Assembly: GCF_963169125.1 (NCBI RefSeq)
Contig: NC_084798.1
Span: 196,411,481 to 196,475,480 of the forward strand
Length of the DNA stretch: 64,000 nucleotides
Origin: Humulus lupulus
Lineage: Eukaryota > Streptophyta > Magnoliopsida > Rosales > Cannabaceae
Reading direction: 5' to 3'
The notes beneath the pieces were generated by a model, which did not search any database, was not told where the DNA came from, and worked only from the letters and a program-made list of their open reading frames with translations. Of the stretch, positions 1-10,499 are shown piece by piece; positions within the stretch are counted from its first letter, which is position 1, and each line of letters begins with the position of its first letter. A program made the translations under genes and the position numbers.

Positions 1-896
1 GCTGCAGTGGAGAACATGCCCCCACCCCCTCCGCGAGCTCTGGCCTTTGTCCGGGACACAGGGGCGGAGCTCGGGGCCTCGGCAACTATGCCCCCCGAGG
101 TACATATCCCAGTGGACCCCTAGGACATGGAGAAGATTCCAGATGTCTTTCGGGGGATGGTGTATGAGACGGCGAGCTACGCCGTCAGCCACTTCTACCG
201 CTTCAATGAGAGAGAGTTGCGGGCCATCGAAACCAGGAGCCCGGTGGACGTAATGGAATCGTCATTGGGCATGGCCTTAACGGTAAGCTGACTTTACCCT
301 TCTATGATTTTTGATTATTATGCCTTGCCCTGCTTTTCCTTTTTTTTTTTTTTTCTAAGGCAGTTGCCTCTTTGTTTTTGCAGAGCGTCTTGGCCCTTCA
401 CCGGAGCATAGCCAGGGCCAAGGCTCAGCTCGAGGATATGAGGGGCGAGCATCAGACGGCCTTGGCCACCCATCAGACTTCCTTGCAGACGGCCCAACAG
501 AAGGAAAAGGAAGCCAAGGATGCCCTGGCGGCCGCGCAGGCCAAGCTGGCTGAAGCCCGTCCTAAGCTTCAAGAGGCCGATGCCACCAAAGACGCCCTCT
601 CCGCTGCGCGGGCAGAGCTAGACACTGCGAAGGCTGGGGCCGAGGAGGCCAAGGCCACCCTAGAAGTCGAGAAGGCAGCCTCCAGCTCCGCCATGGAGGA
701 TATGCTCTACCACTGCTGGGTCTACAACTTGGATGGTGATTTCTCCTTTTTGGGAGCAGACATCTGGGAGCCCTTGCTGGAGGGGTTTAAAGCTCGCCTC
801 CAGAAAGAGGCACCTTCTGAGACTGGGGAAGCCTCCGTACCGACCGAGCAGGAGGGCGAGACGGCGACTTCCACGGGGCCGACTGGTGGAGCTTAG
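1..896 (+). pseudogene. Antisense ORF (aORF) of the Tat-type element, 3' part, with one intron and one stop
   Basis: Frame 1 is open from the window start except for a TAG at 121-123. It runs to a GT donor at 283 (ggtaagc). A 101-base intron ends in a T-rich tract and CAG at 381-383, and the frame continues in phase 0 from 384 to TAG at 894-896. The second exon encodes an Ala/Glu/Lys-rich coiled coil (about the first 110 residues after the junction), then a short aromatic segment (YHCWVYNLDGDFSF) and an acidic Glu/Thr/Ser tail. This layout fits proteins with an N-terminal 'putative gypsy type transposon' domain and a C-terminal coiled coil, encoded antisense in Tat-lineage elements. The N-terminal domain is outside the window. 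Splicing is inferred; function is unknown. Confidence 0.6.
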
Positions 897-1056
897 GGCC
901 TTTCTTTTTCGCACCCATTCCTTTAATATTTCCATTTTTTGTGTAACTTTGCATGAGGTTTTTTTTTTTTTACCTCGAGACAATCGGTTTTTATCAATTT
1001 TTTCCTTTGATTGGTCTATTTCCTGTTGCCTTTACGCATTTATGTTACTGCTTTAA

Positions 1057-1643
1057 AAAACTTAGTTCGCGTTAATTTTTATCAATATCTCGTGCTCTTT
1101 TAAAAAAAAACAACGATCAATCAATTTAAATTACTTCTAAGTTTTGTGACCTGGTTATGTCCAGGAACTTAGTTTGAAAACTTAGTTCGCGTTAATTTTT
1201 ATCAATATCTCGTGCTCTTTAAGAAAAACAATGATCAATTGATTTAAATTAACTTCTAAGTTTTATGACCTGGTTATGTCCAGGAACATAGTTTGAAAAC
1301 TTAGTTCGCGTTAATTTTTATCAATATCTCATGCTCTTTAAGAAAAATAACGATCAATCGATTTAAATTAACTTCTAAGTTTTATGACCTAGTTATGTCC
1401 AAGAACTTAGTTTGAAAACTTAGTTCACGTTAGTTTTTATCAATATCTCGTGCTCTTTAAGAAAAGCAACGATCAATAGATTTAAATTAACTTCTAAGTT
1501 TTAAGGCGACCTGGTTAAATCCAAGATAGAACTTAGTTCGCGTTAATTTTTATCAATATCTCGTGTCTTTTAAGAAAAACAACGACCAATTGATTTGAAT
1601 TAACTTCTAAGTCTTTAAGGCGACCTGGTTATATCCAGGTACC
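1057..1643. repeat. Five-copy tandem array, period 113-120 bp, in the Tat element 3' region
   Basis: The phrase CTTAGTTCGCGTTAATTTTT recurs at about 1061, 1181, 1300, 1419 (one change) and 1532, each followed by ATCAATATCTCGTGCTCTTT, an A-rich tract, and a GACCTGGTTATGTCCAGG-like block. Spacing is 120, 119, 119 and 113 bp. It lies between integrase and the antisense ORF. Tandem arrays in this position are known in Tat-lineage elements and can seed satellite DNA. Confidence 0.9.
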
Positions 1644-1661
1644 ATATGCCCCCCAAGTAAC
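1642..1661 (-). other. Conserved purine-rich 20-mer in the Tat 3' region
   Basis: Read on the minus (element sense) strand this is GTTACTTGGGGGGCATATGG. The identical 20-mer occurs on the plus strand at 28729-28748, next to a second antisense-ORF element in the opposite orientation. The run of G resembles a polypurine tract, but it lies far inside the element and not at the LTR edge, so its role is not known. Confidence 0.6.
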
Positions 1662-1782
1662 TAGGAAAGGGTCTTTCGTGGTTACTTTAGATTACACTTG
1701 TAAAAATGTACAATTATAAACGAAAAGTTAATTCTCATTGCTTAATACATAAAAAATGGCCTTTTAGGCCTTACAAGGGGGG

Positions 1783-2880
1783 TCATTGATAATATCTCTT
1801 CAAATGGATGGCGTTCCAAGTCCGTGGGACTGCCCCTCCATCGAGCCGAGCTAATTTGTAAGTTCCTTCTTTAATGACCTCGATGATTTGATATGGCCCT
1901 TCCCAGTTCGGTCCCAAAACTCCATCTTTGGGATCCTTACCAGCTAAGAAAACCCTCCTGAGGACTAGGTCGCCAATGCTAAAGGCGCGCTTTTTGACTT
2001 TTGAGTTGAAATAACGAGTGATTTTTTGCTGGTAATGTGCGAGCTGGAGTTGCGAATCTTCTCGTCTTTCATCAACCAAGTCAAGGGAAGCATAAAGTAG
2101 CTCGTGGTTGAGATCCTGGTCATATGCCTGGACCCTATGAGAAAGTACCTTAATCTCCACAGGGAGGACTGCCTCACTCCCAAAGGTCAGAGAGAAAGGA
2201 GTATGAACCGTAGGAGTCCGATGCGAGGTTCGGTATGCCCACAATACCTGGGGGAGCTGTTCTGGCCAGACTCCCTTGGCTTCGTCCAGTCTCTTTTTAA
2301 GGCTCACCTTTAACGTCTTGTTGACGGCCTCGACCTGGCCATTCGCCTGAGGATAGACCACAGAGGAGAAGCTTTTCACAATTCCGTATCTTTCACAAAA
2401 CTCGGTGAATATGCCGCTGTCGAACTGAGTCCCATTGTCGGAAACGATCTTCTTGGGCAGCCCGACTCGGCAGATAATACTCTTAACCACGAAGTCGAGG
2501 ACTTTTTTGGAAGTTATTGTTGCCAAAGGTTCTGCCTCAGCCCATTTCGTAAAGTAGTCGATGGCCACCACGGCGTAGCGGACCCCGCCTTTTCCAATAG
2601 GGAGGGCGCCAACCAAGTCGATCCCCCAAACCGCAAATGGCCATGGGGAAGAGATCATCTTCAGCTCGACTGGGGGAGCTCGGGCAACAGTGGCGAATCG
2701 CTAGCACTTGTCGCACTTCTTGACATACGAGATCGAGTCCTTGGACAGAGTGGGCCAGTAATATCCTTGCCTCAGGACCTTTAGGGCCAAGCTTTTCCCC
2801 CCAGTGTGATCTCCACAAAAACCCTCATGCACTTCCTGCAGGATGGCCTTTGCTTCGCCTGGAAGAACACATCGTAGGAG
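1783..2880 (-). pseudogene. Integrase region of the Tat-type pol
   Basis: A zinc-binding HHCC domain (GDHTGG..., then YVKKCDKC) is followed by the catalytic core and a C-terminal segment ending NAIHLKRYYQ. All three catalytic acidic residues are visible: Asp in GIDLVG, Asp in VSDNGTQF and Glu in NGQVEAVNK. A TAG stop (plus-strand positions 2701-2703) directly follows the last zinc-ligand cysteine and separates the two domains. The ORF below it starts at 2658 and runs 291 residues. There is no chromodomain, as expected for Tat rather than chromovirus elements. It would process LTR ends and join them to target DNA; here it is broken. Confidence 0.9.
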
Positions 2881-2949
2881 AGGTAGGAAGTGCCCTCGTC
2901 GTTACAACACCCTGTCTACTATCATATACCTGGGAGCTTGATACAGTAC

Positions 2950-3864
2950 TCACCGCGCATCATTACGCCCTTCAGGTACCTTCCCCTTGGTGAGATACTC
3001 AAGGATGGGGGTCATCCAGGTCGGCCTAGCGTCGATCATCTCAACATCCGTCCTGACTTCTTCTATACTTGGTTTCTCCAAGAATTCTACCGGCACTAAC
3101 CCTAAAGCCTCCATCTCCCCGGAGGTGGCAAGCTTGGCAAGAGCGTCTGCGTTAGCGTTCTGCTCCCGAGGTATCTGCTCGATTGAGCCTCGCCCAAATG
3201 CAGACAGCTCGGCTTTTACCTTTGCCAGGTAGGCAGCCATATTGGGTCCTCGTGCTTGATATTCGCTCAGCACCTGGTTTACCACGAGCTGGGAATCACT
3301 AAAGCACTGAACGGAGCTCGCCTTCAGCTCCTAGGCTATTCTTAGCCCGGCCAGCAAAGCTTCGTATTTGGCCTCGTTGTTGGAGGCCTTGAATCCGAAT
3401 CTCAGCACCGAGTGGAATCTATGTCCCTCGAGGGATATCAAAATGATTCCAGCCCCGGAGCCGTTCTCATTTGACGAGCCATCTACGAAGATCTTCCATG
3501 ATGCCTGGGCTGAGGTGAGCTGGGGTGAGTCTTCTGCAGGATCCTCCCGGAATCCTGCGCACTCTGCCACAAAATCGGCGAGGGCCTGACTTTTTATAGC
3601 AGTTCGCGGGGTGTACAGAATTTCGAACTGACTGAGTTCGATAGCCCAATTTAATAGGCGTCCAGATGCTTCAGGTTTTTGCAAAACCTGCCTTAAAGGC
3701 TGATCGGTCATGACGTGTATTGAGTGGGACTGGAAGTACGACCTGAGCTTTCGAGAGGTCGTGATAGGAAAAAACGCCAATTTCTCCATCAACGGGTACC
3801 AGGATTCAGCTCCGAGAAGTCTCTTGTTGATGTAATAGACCGGTTTCTGAATCCGGTCTTCTTC
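2950..3864 (-). pseudogene. RNase H pair (retroviral-type remnant and archaeal-type RNase H) of the Tat element
   Basis: Directly downstream of the RT, the residues around MEKLAFFPITTSRKLRSYFQ are the end of the first RNase H. About 90 residues later a second RNase H fold starts with IFVDGSSNENGSGAG and continues FGFKASNNEAKYEALLAGL, including the Asp and Glu catalytic positions. It then hits a stop near 3331. The next ORF (2950-3285) carries the remaining part (VNQVLSEYQARG..., QNANADALAKLA). A duplicate archaeal-type RNase H is diagnostic for the Tat clade. Stops at about 3862 and 3331 split this from the flanking RT and integrase. Confidence 0.85.
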
Positions 3865-6546
3865 TCAGACCAGTACGACACTAACTGCATCCTCTGTGAT
3901 AGCTAGGTAGAGAAAAATGGGCTCTCCTGCCTTTGGCTTGGATAATACGGGTGGCTCGGCCAGATGTGCCTTCAGGTCAAGAAAAGCACCTTCGCACTCT
4001 TCTGTCCATTCAAACTTCTTATTTCCTCGGAGCAGGTTGTAGAATGGCAGGCACTTATTGGTGGATTTTGAAATAAACCGATTGAGGGCTGCCACCCTTC
4101 CTGTTAGGCCTTGGACGTCTTTGCGCGACCTGGGTGAGGGAAGCTCGAGCAATGATCTGATCTTGTCGGGGTTTGCCTCAATTCCTCGGGTATTGACGAT
4201 GAAGCCCAGGCGTTTTCCAGATGCGTCTCCAAAAGTGCACTTCTGTGGATTAAGCCTCATGCCATACTCCTGTAATATCTTGAAGCATTCCTCCAGGTCG
4301 GAAACATGGTTATCGGCAGTCTTTGACTTGACTAGCATGTCGTCAACGTACACTTCCATGTTCTTCTCGATCTGGTTGGCGAACATTCTATTTACTAACC
4401 TCTGGTATGTAACGTCGGCGTTCTTCAGCCCGAATGGCATGACCTTGTAACAATAAACGTTAGTCGGGGTCATGAAGCTGGTGTGCTCCTGGTCCGCCGG
4501 ATTCATGGCGATCTGATTGTAGCCTGAGTACGTGTCCATAAAGGACATGAGCTCGTGCCCCGCCGTGGCATCCACCAATTGGTCAATCCTCGGCAAGGGA
4601 AAACAATCTTTGGGGCAGGCTTTATTCAGGTCGGAGAAGTCGATGCAGGTCCGCCATTTCCCGTTGGGCTTCGGGACCAGCATGGGGTTGGCGACCCAAA
4701 TTAGAAACTTGGCTTCACGGATAAAGCCGCATTTCTTGAGCCGGGCTACTTCTTCCTCTAAGGCCTCAGCCCGGTTTGTTCCTAGGCGCCTTTGCTTCTG
4801 GGACTTTGCAGGAACGCTTTTATCCAGATGAAGGGTGTGCATGATGACACTCGGGCTGATTCCCACCATATCCTCGTGGGACCACACGAACACATCCAGG
4901 TTATCCTGCAGAAATCTGATCAGCTCCGCTTTCCTCTTGTTACAGAGGTTTTTCCCGAGCCTGACCATCCGTGAAGGGTTCTGCGGATCGATGTTTACTT
5001 CCTCGAGCTCTTCAATAGCCTGGAGCTTGGACTTATCCTCACCTATTCGGGGGTCAATATCCTCACTTAAGACGATATTTTCCCCTTCGGCGCTCTGAGG
5101 TTTTTCAATCTCAGGATCAGCTAAAGGTCCCTGAGATTCCTCTCCTCCGCCTTGGATGGCCATTGCTAGCTGCCCGGGTTTCGAATTTCCCTTCATGGAA
5201 ATGCTGTAGCATTCCCTGGCAGCGAGCTGATCGCCACAGACAGTGCATATTCCCGTGGAAGTGGGGAATTTCACCGCGAGGTGGCGAACGAAGGTGATGG
5301 CCTCAAAAGCTATGAGTGTGGGTTGGCCCAAAATTGCGTTGTACGCAGCGGGGCAGTCGATGACCACGAACTCGAGGAGTTTGGAGACTGTCCGAGGTCC
5401 TTCTCCTAGGGTGATCACCAGCTCGATCGTCCCTATGGCCGCTGATCCTTCTCCTGAAAAACCATACAGCATCATGGAGGTCGCCTTTAGCTCGGCGACA
5501 GTCAAACCCATCTTCTCCAGTGTGGACCGGAATAGGAGGTTTACCGAGCTCCCATTATCGATCAGCACCCTCCTAACCTTCCGATTAGCGAGCTGAACTG
5601 CTACGACCAAAGGGTTGTTATGAGGGAACTGGACATGGCCCGCATCTTCTTTTGTAAAAATGATCGGTTGCCTCTCCAATCGCTGCTGCTTTGGCAGATG
5701 CTGCTCTGGGACGAACTCTACTCCATTATGCACCTTGAGTTCGTTTACGTATCTCTTCTGGGCGCCCCTGCTCGCGCCAACTAAATGCGGACCTCCAGAG
5801 ATTGTGGATATCTCTCCTCCTATCACGGGAGGAGGAACGTCTTGGTCTACCCGAGACCCGGGCTGACTGATAGGGACTTCTGGAGCAGGTCGACTTGCTG
5901 GAACTCTGTTCCGCGCGTACTGAGCCAAGGGGCCGGCTCTGATGAGAGTCTCGATCTCATCTTTCAAGTGCCTACAATCATCAGTATTGTGGCCAACGTC
6001 GTTGTGAAAACGACAAAACTTTGAGGTATCCCTTTTCCCCTTCTGGTGCTTTAACGACTCCGGCTTCTTCCAGGGGAGGCAAGTAGAATTCGCCAGGAAG
6101 ATGTTCTCCCTAAAGTGGGTGAGCTCTATATAAGTCGCGTAGACCGGCTTAAACTTGTCTACGGACTTATTCTTCTTTGGGCCGTGCTGGTTGCCCTCGT
6201 CGTTCCCCTTTCTTTTGCCTCCGCCAAACTGGTTATTCTGCGTGACGTTTTGGGTCGCTGTCACGACCTCCGTCTCCACTCCAGCGGGCTGCTCAGGGAC
6301 CTGGCTGGTTCCTACAGCTGAGGCTTCGGCCTCCTCCAATTTGATCCATTCCTGGGCCCTATTTAGGAACTCATTCACTGAGCTAACTCCCTTCATTTGT
6401 ATTTCTTTCCAGAGCCCACCTTCGATGAGGATTCCCGTTCTCAAGGCCATGAGCTTGGAGCTGTCATCTGCGTCTCTGGCCCGAGCAGTGACATTCGTGA
6501 ACCTGCTCAGGTAAGCCTTCAGAGGCTCGTCGGGCTGCTGCCTCAC
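3865..6546 (-). pseudogene. Gag C-terminus, protease and reverse transcriptase of the Tat element
   Basis: An 893-residue ORF. Residues 1-110 are the end of the gag retrotransposon domain. A C-H-H-C-type segment (CRFHNDVGHNTDDC) follows near residue 185. The aspartic protease motif is LIDNGSSVNLLF near residue 330, with DNG in place of the textbook DTG, a form I believe is common in this lineage. Then comes RT with TCIDFSDLNKACPKD, DTYSGYNQI, PFGLKNA and the active site YVDDMLVKSK near residue 735. The ORF stops inside the following RNase H (EDAVSVVLV). It would cleave the polyprotein and copy element RNA to DNA in virus-like particles. The RT motif itself is intact. Confidence 0.92.
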
Positions 6547-8111
6547 GTTAGCCAGAGAGTCGGCCTTGACGCGGGTAGCCTGGGAGGCTCGGAATGCCCT
6601 TTTGAAGTCAGCGGAGAAAGTTTTTCAGGAGCTGATTGATTGTCTTTTGCTTTGTTTGAACCACTGCCTGGCTGGTCCAGTCAGTGTGGAGGGAAATATC
6701 AGACACCTCAGCTCAGGGCCAATGTTGTGGGCCATCATCAGGGTGTTGAACATCCCAGATGATCCGACAGGTCTCCATCTCCGTTGAATTTGGACAGGTG
6801 CGGCATACAGAAACCGGGTGGGTATGCCGTTGCTGCTATGCTGGGGGCGAAGAGCTCTAGCTCATCCCCCGAATCATACTTGTCTTTCTCTTTCTCCAAC
6901 AGGAGCTGCCTCATTAGCTCCTCCATCTGAGCCAGGTGCTCGAGGGTTTTGTCCTGATTTCCTTGGTTATTCCGGGGTTGCTCAACAGCTCTGGATCCAC
7001 TGTGTACGCTTGGTGGGTTATTGCCCCTCCTATCTTGAGATAGGTTATTTGGGGCATTCCTGCCGTTACGTACTTCAGACTGGTCTCCCCCTGAGCGAGC
7101 ATGGCTGCCACCTCCTACTGGCTCTCCTCTATGAGAGTTTAGGCGATCTCGCAGGTCGCCCCCCTGGGTGGTTTGAGGACTTTGTGCCGAGCTTAAACGT
7201 TGATGCAGGTCTCCGCCAGAAAGGTCGCTCCGGCGACTGCCGGTCCAGTAGCTCCTGTTAGAGAAGCTTGGAGTCCGCCTTTGGGGGTGAGGATCCGGGC
7301 TCTCTCTTGGCGCCCTGCTACGTCGGGACGGTCCTGCGGACGGCGGGTTTCTCCTGCTGCTTTCATAAGTTGGAATATCTCGGATGGGCCGAGGAGGAGA
7401 TGGATACCTTATTGGTGACGGAGGATGCCTGACCGGAGATGCGATCCTGGTTCCATCAGGGCGGATCAAGTTAGGTGGGGGCCTTTCAGCCCTGCCAACC
7501 TGCGGGTCCCGCGCTTGGCAATCTGGACGAGGCGCAGGACGTCTGGTGGGGACGGGCTGATGCTGTGAGCCCTCCCCGGATCTCCTTCTGGAATTTCCTC
7601 GAGCTCTCCTGGGCGCGCTTGAGGCTGGTTGGGAGCTGGGAGTTGAAGTTCGAACCGAACGGCTGTACTGCTGCTCGGCTCTAGGCATTTCTTCGAAGTT
7701 TGCCTCTCGACGGTGCGATGAGGGAACAGAGTTGGCTGTCGGAGGTCTGTCTGAGCGGCTAGGCCTGGACCGATTACCCCGGCGAGACTTATGAGTCTCG
7801 CCTTGCCTCTTTCCGACGTTAGCATCGGTTGTAAGAGGGGATAATCGGGCCAACACCTCCTTAATCTGCTGATTAGCTTTCGCTAGTTGGCTCCTTAGCT
7901 GAGCATTCTCCATCTCTACCGCAGTGTAAAAATCTGGGTTTGGATTAGGTGGCCGGGGCGCCGAACTTCCAGTGTCATCTTGGCCCACCGGCTGTTTGCC
8001 CGACCGCTGCTGGACTTCAGGATTTTGCTCACCAGAGATGGCGGTATGATGAGCCTCCTGCCCATCATGCTGTTCTGTCTCGTTACTGTGTCTGGATCGA
8101 GTGGTCACCAT
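6547..8111 (-). pseudogene. Gag N-terminal region of the Tat element, frameshifted
   Basis: The start ATG at 8111 begins MVTTRSRHSNETEQHDG. About 400 residues are low-complexity, rich in Arg, Ser, Pro and Gln, then CMPHLSKFNGDGDLSDHLG begins the gag fold. The frame is lost near 6745: without a one-base shift the ORF ends at 6738, and the expected continuation (RCLIFPSTLTGPARQWF) is in another frame down to about 6625, where a TGA also occurs. The following large ORF resumes in register at 6546. So gag and pol were one polyprotein and have decayed. Confidence 0.85.
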
Positions 8112-8145
8112 AGGTGCATGTTTGCGATAACACCAATCTAACTAG

Positions 8146-8163
8146 CTCTCAATGAAAGCACCA
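8146..8163 (-). other. Primer-binding site candidate of the Tat element
   Basis: On the element strand the bases after the LTR end read TGGTGCTTTCATTGAGAG, starting three bases inside the LTR boundary. TGG complements the CCA end of a tRNA. The tRNA species was not identified. Confidence 0.55.
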
Positions 8164-8166
8164 AAT

Positions 8167-8709
8167 TGTTGACGCGGTTCATCGCCAACAGGTAATTAAG
8201 AAAATAAGAGGAAGGGATTAGTGCTTATGTTGAACCGAAATAGATGAATGATCTTTTTAGATGGACTGGTGACACAATCACGTTTTTTTAGGTGGTTTAA
8301 AGGTAAAATCCTTCTACTCCACCAGTCAATATTATCGTTATACGCTTGGTATTCTTTTACAGGGTATTTCTTACACAATAGATTCCAACCCTTTGCAACT
8401 CCCAGGGTCTCCATATTTATAGGAGAGGGCACCTAGGATTTGATAAGAAGGTCATCCCGTGACCTTCTTACCTATCATGTCAATTATGTGACATTCATGA
8501 TTAATTCCTAAAACCTGACACATGAAGTGTGGTCTAATCAATAGGTAAGGGGGATAATGGGCCGCACGGCCCAACCCAGTCGTGGGTGCCAGAATACGCA
8601 CGTTCATGCTGCGTGTCCGAGAATTCAGGGATATATCAGACACGTGATGTCTGATATATGCACGTTTACCTTGTGTGGTTGACTTTATAAAAGGTCACAG
8701 CCTCCAACA
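8167..8709 (-). repeat. 5' LTR of the Tat element
   Basis: On the plus strand it starts TGTTGACG and ends CTCCAACA, giving matched TGTTG/CAACA ends next to the primer-binding site. A minus-strand TATA box (CCTATAAATATGG, 8411-8423) sits about 285 bases into the LTR in element sense. A perfect 12-base inverted repeat at 8631-8659 lies upstream of it. The partner LTR is outside the window, so the outer boundary rests on end symmetry only. Confidence 0.65.
8631..8659. promoter_or_regulatory. Palindrome with central G-box in the Tat LTR
   Basis: Arms ATATATCAGACA and TGTCTGATATAT are perfect 12-base complements around five bases. CACGTG, the plant bZIP/bHLH G-box core, lies at 8641-8646. Its position upstream of the LTR TATA box suggests an enhancer element; this is inference. 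Confidence 0.5.
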
Positions 8710-9772
8710 TCTAGTTCGTACCACGAGCTGGATGCTTCCCTCGACCTGTGGCCTTCAGAGTCCAGACTCAGTCCTTAAGTAATCTTGGCGAACCTTTAGG
8801 TTGCCTCGAGCTAAGGAGGTAGGATCTTATGATGGCAGCTCCGGTCTTGGGGATGTCCGCGTGGTAGACATGATTAGGCCGTATCTCAGCCCGCTAACAG
8901 CCCGTGGGAAAATTAGGGCGTACACCCGTAGAGCAGGGCGTGGTCCAATAGTTTGTATTGCAGGGCACGAACCTATGTGATTGGGTTGCAGGGCATAGCC
9001 TTATTGTTTATGTTTGTATTTATTTAAGTGTTTGTTGATCATATGCTATGTATTGCATATTTGTGAGTGAACGACGAAGGCCAGGAACGACAAAGGCTGA
9101 GTACGGCAAGGGGCCAGGAACGACGTTAAGCAAGTGGAGTGCAAGGCTGAGTACGGCAATTCCCGGGAGCGGTGTTGAGCATGCGGAGTGCAAGTCGCTA
9201 GGGTGAGACCCTTCTCGGATGCTCGAGTCATCCTCACGGTGTAAACCGCGAACCCAGGGCCTGGTAAAGCTCTTGAGATGGCATGGCCGCTATGTGTTTA
9301 GCCTGTTGGCTGCCTGGTTATATGTTGGTTTATAGTTGTGCATATGTTAATTGTTTGTGTTGAGTTTTCTTGTTGAACTTCGACTCACGGATGCTCTATG
9401 GTGCAGGTAAGGGCAAGTGAAAGGTCGACCAACCATGTGTACGGAGAGCGTGAAGCGACGTGTACATGTTCGGCCTGCCTGGTTGCCACGGCCAGGGGTA
9501 TTTTTGGGAAATGATATGTATTAACCTGAATTTTGTCGTTTAGTTGACTTTAAATGTATTATGATTTGTAAATATATTTTCTAAACAGTAATTTGGGATC
9601 CTAACTGTAAAACCTTCTGAGATTTCAATGAGTAACCAAACATTTTGTATTTAATGATTGGAATGGGTTTTGTCTCAACTTAGCTACACTTTTAACCTAA
9701 AACCTTGATTAGCGAGTAATTAGCACATTTTAAACTCACTTAGTAACGACTCTAAGGAAGTAGGACATTACA
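8710..9772 (+). repeat. 3' part of a long gypsy LTR (family F1)
   Basis: The right half matches the same parts of the F1 LTRs at 47665-48052 and 58990-59401: '...CTCACGGATGCTCTATGGTGCAGGTAAGGGCAA', a block beginning TGTGTACATGTTCGGCC, then GATTAGCGAGTAATTAGCAC and a terminal GGACATTACA at 9772. The left end is cut at the Tat LTR, which suggests the Tat element inserted into it or a deletion joined them. A degenerate tandem repeat (GGCCAGGAACGAC / AAGGCTGAGTACGGCAA) lies at 9078-9192. No primer-binding site follows. Confidence 0.65.
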
Positions 9773-10499
9773 ACAACTTAACAATTATATCTAACCAATC
9801 TCAACATAACTTTTCGATGACATCTCTTTCTCATGTTGGTCGTCAGTTTAATACTGCAGCACATGAATTTCCTAAGCATGCCCTTGGGTTAGACGAAAAG
9901 TTTTGCTGGTTGAAAGAAATTCCTCCACAATTTGTACTATGTTCTTAATTTCTCTTTGAAAAGTAATAAATTATATTCCTTACAAAAATTTACTCGGGGC
10001 TAAACTAAGGGAAGGTCCTTTAGTTGGGCACTCTATATTCTAAAAGAATTCTTAACCTTACTTCATAAATAGTTACTTATCTTTGTTTGTTTTGTGATGC
10101 ATGTATCTTATCATCCTTACAAATTGTAGCGCTAGTTTCTTTTGGGGGCAACTTTCTTCTGATTAACTTTCTTTTGCTTTTGGATTTGATCAATATCTTA
10201 GCTTATCGAAATCAACTATGTTTAACTATTACCACGTGTAAACTACTTTGTCTAAATTTTTGAGAACATCTACGCATGTTCTTTGGCTAGACAATAAGTT
10301 TATATTGGCTAGAGTATAATGCTTATCCAATTTATATCATTTATCTTCTTCATTCTAAATAATAATAAATTATTCCAGACAAAAAAAAGTAATGGCAAGT
10401 AAGTATCACTTAAGACACTAAGTACTGCATTTTGAACATGTCTAGACATGATTATTGAGTTTTTTTTTTCAGATCTGAAACTCTGAAAATTAGTAGAAA
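9773..10499. other. Intergenic, no gene seen
   Basis: AT-rich sequence without coding potential or clear repeats. I see nothing assignable in it. Confidence 0.6.

Larger units (their letters stand above)
1..8709 (-). mobile_element. Tat-type Ty3/gypsy LTR retrotransposon, truncated by the left window edge
   Basis: The element reads right to left: 5' LTR (8167-8709), primer-binding site, gag (from 8111), protease, reverse transcriptase, RNase H, a second archaeal-type RNase H, integrase (ending at 1783), a tandem-repeat 3' region, and an ORF on the opposite strand (1-896). The 3' LTR lies outside the window. Two RNase H domains, no chromodomain after integrase, a repeat-rich 3' region and an antisense ORF are known marks of the Tat lineage (Retand/Ogre relatives). 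The polyprotein is interrupted by several stops and at least one frameshift, so it is non-functional as written. Assignment to Ty3/gypsy is certain and to Tat likely. Confidence 0.9.
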
